From NCBI GenBank assembly GCA_021904315.1, contig CM038907.1:25055223-25119222 (forward strand): a stretch of DNA of 64,000 bases, read 5' to 3'. Of this stretch, positions 61,286-64,000 are shown piece after piece. The stretch is from Sphagnum magellanicum (Eukaryota; Streptophyta; Sphagnopsida; Sphagnales; Sphagnaceae). The translations under genes were made by a program, and so were the position numbers. Below the pieces are notes generated by a model. The model was given only the letters and a program-made list of their open reading frames with translations. It had not been told where the DNA came from and did no database searches. Position 1 is the first letter of the stretch; each line of letters begins with the position of its first letter.

Positions 61286-63529
61286 ATGCAGCAGGGCGTG
61301 AGGGCAGTGGAAGCTTACAGGCGAGCGGTGCTGGTAGATGGAGTCACGGCAGACAATGAAACCGTAGCGCCTGTGTATAAGCTGGAAGAGATTTGTACAA
61401 TCTTGCGTTCTTCAACGCTGGATGTTGTGCGTGAGGTGCTGGAGCGGATTCTCAAGCGTCTGAATCACAAGAGCCCTCTTGTGAAGCAGAAGGCATTGAG
61501 ACTGATAAAATTTGCAGTAGGAAAAGCGGGGCCGGAGTTTCGACGAGAGCTGCAGCGGCAAGCACCGGCCGTGCGTACCTTGATACATTATAGGGGACAG
61601 CCTGATGCTCTCAAAGGTGATGCACTCAACAAGGCAGTGCGAGATACAGCACAGGAAGCCATGTCTGCCATGTTTGCATCTGATGAGAAGATTTCAGCTA
61701 TGGAGGAGGCAGGTAGGCGCATCCAGGGCTTTGGGAGCACCAACTATGACATGCCTCCTCCTCCAGAAGAGAAAAAGACAATCTTCAGTGGCATGGTAGG
61801 GTTTGGAAGTGCAAGTATGCGGCAAATGGGTGCAGCTACTGGGAACAGTAGTGGAGGTTTCAACACCAAATCCAGCAGCTACAGGGGACATGACTTGCGA
61901 GGATCCCTGGCTTCCTCAGATCGAGAGAACAAGTACGACTCGACAGATTCACCCTCATCTCCAGCCTTTGATCATCATGCTCACCATGTGGAGCAGAGCA
62001 ATGGAAGGGGGGGAGGATCCCATGGCCTTGGGAAGAAGAACTCACAGGAAGAGCATCTAGTTGATGTGGTTACAACCCCGGGTGGTGTACGTCTTCAGCC
62101 TAGTCGGGACACTATGCAGGCATTTCTGACAGGGGCCGAGAAACTGGATGGAGAGAAACTTGGTCATGCTCTCAACGCCAAGCTTCAAGATCACTCTTGG
62201 CAGGTTCGACTGAAAGCAATATGTACAGTAGAGGCTTTGATACGGCAAAGAGGGACTGGCAAAGTGTTTGATACAGTGGGTGCAATGTTCGCAGAGGATG
62301 CTGGGGCCATTCTTGAATGTGCATGCTCACCACAAGCCTCATTGAGAGAAAAGTCCAAGAAGGTGCTGGACCTTCTTGGGCTGGGCAGCCAAGATGATGG
62401 TGAGAAGCCTCAAGGAACCTTAGGCCGCATCCCTCCTCCACCAGGTTCCACCCTTGCTCCGACTCCTACTTCACTTGCTCCTGCTATTCAAGTCCCTGAC
62501 TTGATTGACACATGGGATGATCTACCTGAATCCACTGATGAATTGGTAGGGATTTCCTCATTGTCGCACCAAGAGGAAGTTTCAGGAAATGAAGCTGCAG
62601 TCCAATCTTCTGTATCAGCAGCACCAGTTGATGTATTTGCATGGTTTGAGAGTCCAGGAGAGGTGGTGAGCAATACTGATGTTGGGGATCCCTTCACCCC
62701 AAAATCTCAAGTTGCAGCCAGTGCCAGTTCAACTCCTGACTTGTTCTCAGGCCTCAATGTGGACACAAGTGAGACTCTGTATTCACATGCAGCAGCAAAA
62801 AGTTCAGACCTGGGAAGGGGAGACAGCGACAACCTCTTTTCTGGTCTCACTGTCGGCAATGGGGAGTCAGACACCTCTGCTCAGCATCATGGCTCGATGG
62901 ATAGCTTGGCAGATCTCATGGGGGGGCTTTCAACAGAGATTCCCAACAGTACATCTGACCCATTTCAGAGTCTGTCAGCTTCGGGTATGAATACACAGCA
63001 GTCAATGAGGGTTCCTGCTACCAGTCTAGGTAACCAGAGTGGGCTGAGTCATGGCAGTTCCCTACCTACCCTTGGAAACCAGGTAAGGCCATTGGGCATA
63101 CCATCAGCACAAGGAGGAGGTGGTGTTTCACAACCAATGATGTATATGAACCCAGCAGTTTTAATGGGAATGGCAGGTGGTGGTCTGCCCCCGAACATGC
63201 TGCTGCAGCAAGCCTTAGCGTCTGGAGCTCTTGGATATGGTGGTATTAATGCTGCATTCATGCAACAGCAGTTCACATCTGGGTTGTTGGCTAGCATGCA
63301 GAGACAAGGTGTGGGAATGGGAATGGACATTGGAGCTGGGGGTGGTTTGCAAGGTGGGAGCCTAGGACATGGGAGTGCACTTGGAAATTCTTTCAGTGAT
63401 GGGTTTGATTTCTCCAACAATGCTACTGCCAATTATGTGGCCACTGAAACAAAAAAGGAAGAGACAAAGGCATTTGACTTCCTTAAGGACCATGTGACAT
63501 CGACCTTGGGCTCAAAAACTGCTAAGTGA
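61286..63529 (+). CDS. MTV1: MTV1/tepsin-like ENTH-VHS domain protein (747 aa)
   Basis: The product matches the plant MODIFIED TRANSPORT TO THE VACUOLE 1 family, counterpart of animal tepsin. This is an accessory protein of AP-4 and clathrin vesicles at the trans-Golgi network, acting in sorting to the vacuole. Residues 1 to about 134 form the ENTH/VHS-type helical domain (RAVLVDGVTADNETVAPVYK, SPLVKQKALRLIKFAVGKAG). Residues about 278-366 form the second VHS-like helical domain (LQDHSWQVRLKAICTVEALI). The rest is a disordered Gly/Ser/Gln-rich tail. That tail carries LFSGLNV (486-492) and LFSGLTV (517-523), which fit the LFxG(M/L)x(L/V) AP-4 beta-ear motif of tepsin, and AFDFL (729-733) near the C-terminus, resembling the tepsin epsilon-ear motif. 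Start 61,286 is the first in-frame ATG after the leader. The whole frame is one uninterrupted exon. The family call is from memory. Confidence 0.87.
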   Translation: MQQGVRAVEAYRRAVLVDGVTADNETVAPVYKLEEICTILRSSTLDVVREVLERILKRLNHKSPLVKQKALRLIKFAVGKAGPEFRRELQRQAPAVRTLIHYRGQPDALKGDALNKAVRDTAQEAMSAMFASDEKISAMEEAGRRIQGFGSTNYDMPPPPEEKKTIFSGMVGFGSASMRQMGAATGNSSGGFNTKSSSYRGHDLRGSLASSDRENKYDSTDSPSSPAFDHHAHHVEQSNGRGGGSHGLGKKNSQEEHLVDVVTTPGGVRLQPSRDTMQAFLTGAEKLDGEKLGHALNAKLQDHSWQVRLKAICTVEALIRQRGTGKVFDTVGAMFAEDAGAILECACSPQASLREKSKKVLDLLGLGSQDDGEKPQGTLGRIPPPPGSTLAPTPTSLAPAIQVPDLIDTWDDLPESTDELVGISSLSHQEEVSGNEAAVQSSVSAAPVDVFAWFESPGEVVSNTDVGDPFTPKSQVAASASSTPDLFSGLNVDTSETLYSHAAAKSSDLGRGDSDNLFSGLTVGNGESDTSAQHHGSMDSLADLMGGLSTEIPNSTSDPFQSLSASGMNTQQSMRVPATSLGNQSGLSHGSSLPTLGNQVRPLGIPSAQGGGGVSQPMMYMNPAVLMGMAGGGLPPNMLLQQALASGALGYGGINAAFMQQQFTSGLLASMQRQGVGMGMDIGAGGGLQGGSLGHGSALGNSFSDGFDFSNNATANYVATETKKEETKAFDFLKDHVTSTLGSKTAK

Positions 63530-64000
63530 GCTATATGCAGCCAATTTCACAGGCCACATCAGCAGGTGCATCTTTGCTGGTGCATTGCACATTTATGGGT
63601 ATAGTAATGACCTGCAGGGTTGACAATATAGTTCCCTTTCAAGGATGTGCAGAGTAACAGCCAAAAGATCTTTCTCTTTGCCCACTACTTGCAGGGTTGA
63701 CAACCCTGTAATAAGGAAAGCACAGAGTGGCAGCCCGAGATCTTATGGCCTCTGCTGTATAATGCTAGTCCTCTTGGGCATACTTAGTGAAGAAGATCCA
63801 TACTGGCTTTTTCCATATGGTGGGTTATCTTATCGAGGATGACCCAGATTTATGCCCACAATTGATGTGGTCTTCCTTGGTTTGAGTTGGACATTTTTGT
63901 TTTCCATGTGGAAAGTACAGATGTATGATCTCTTTGCCTGCAAATTGACTTTTTGTAGACTTACAGTTAAAAGAGACAGCAGTTGGCACCTTTTTACAAA
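63530..64000 (+). other. 3' flank of MTV1-like gene, runs off the window
   Basis: The sequence is of gene-like composition and is probably the 3' UTR. A GCAGGGTTGACAA direct repeat occurs at about 63,615-63,627 and 63,692-63,704. The open frame 63,645-63,842 has no domain. No clear poly(A) site was identified before the window ends. Confidence 0.4.

Noticed and set aside
62172-63432. Minus-strand frames inside the MTV1-like gene
   Set aside because: They are antisense shadows of a coding exon with clear ENTH/VHS homology on the plus strand.

Overview
The window is nuclear DNA of a land plant, most likely a fern. Support comes from spliced genes with GT-AG introns, TTTAGGG-type telomere-like repeats, a sucrose-phosphate synthase gene, and a decayed PPR-DYW gene whose C-terminal tail resembles the very uniform DYW tails I remember from fern genomes. 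The fern assignment is inference; a lycophyte or another seed-free plant is not excluded. Genes are islands of moderate GC in long AT-rich stretches with many simple repeats, foldbacks and degenerate dispersed repeats. No tRNA, rRNA or CRISPR array was seen.

Layout. 1-5.0 kb: AT-rich repeats, then a telomere-repeat-associated tandem duplication. 5.1-5.4 kb: a small intact gene for a Cys/His-rich protein ending in a CaaX box. 6.4-7.25 kb (minus): a PPR-DYW pseudogene. 7.3-23.7 kb: no gene; a 235-bp foldback, a telomere-like minisatellite, a dispersed repeat that recurs inside the SPS gene, and a compound satellite. 23.76-33.32 kb: sucrose-phosphate synthase (SPS), which I resolve into 14 exons coding for 1095 residues, with a leader full of tiny upstream ORFs. 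33.3-51.5 kb: gene-free and AT-rich, including a 1.7-kb array of a degenerate 10-15 bp repeat that flips strand in its middle. 51.59-54.82 kb: a three-exon gene for a 972-residue MBD8-like chromatin protein with two C2H2 fingers and a PHD finger. 55.4-60.5 kb: AT-rich, no convincing gene. 61.29-63.53 kb: an intronless MTV1/tepsin-like ENTH/VHS gene for vesicle traffic at the trans-Golgi network.

The genes do not form a pathway. SPS acts in cytosolic sucrose synthesis, MTV1 in AP-4/clathrin traffic, and the MBD8-like protein in chromatin. The best leads are the CaaX zinc-binding-type mini-protein, the minimal uORFs and 20-bp palindrome at the SPS promoter, the strand-switching repeat array, the telomere-repeat and inverted-filler scar in SPS intron 7, and two AP-4-type LFxGLxV motifs in MTV1. 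All calls come from reading the sequence; no search was run.
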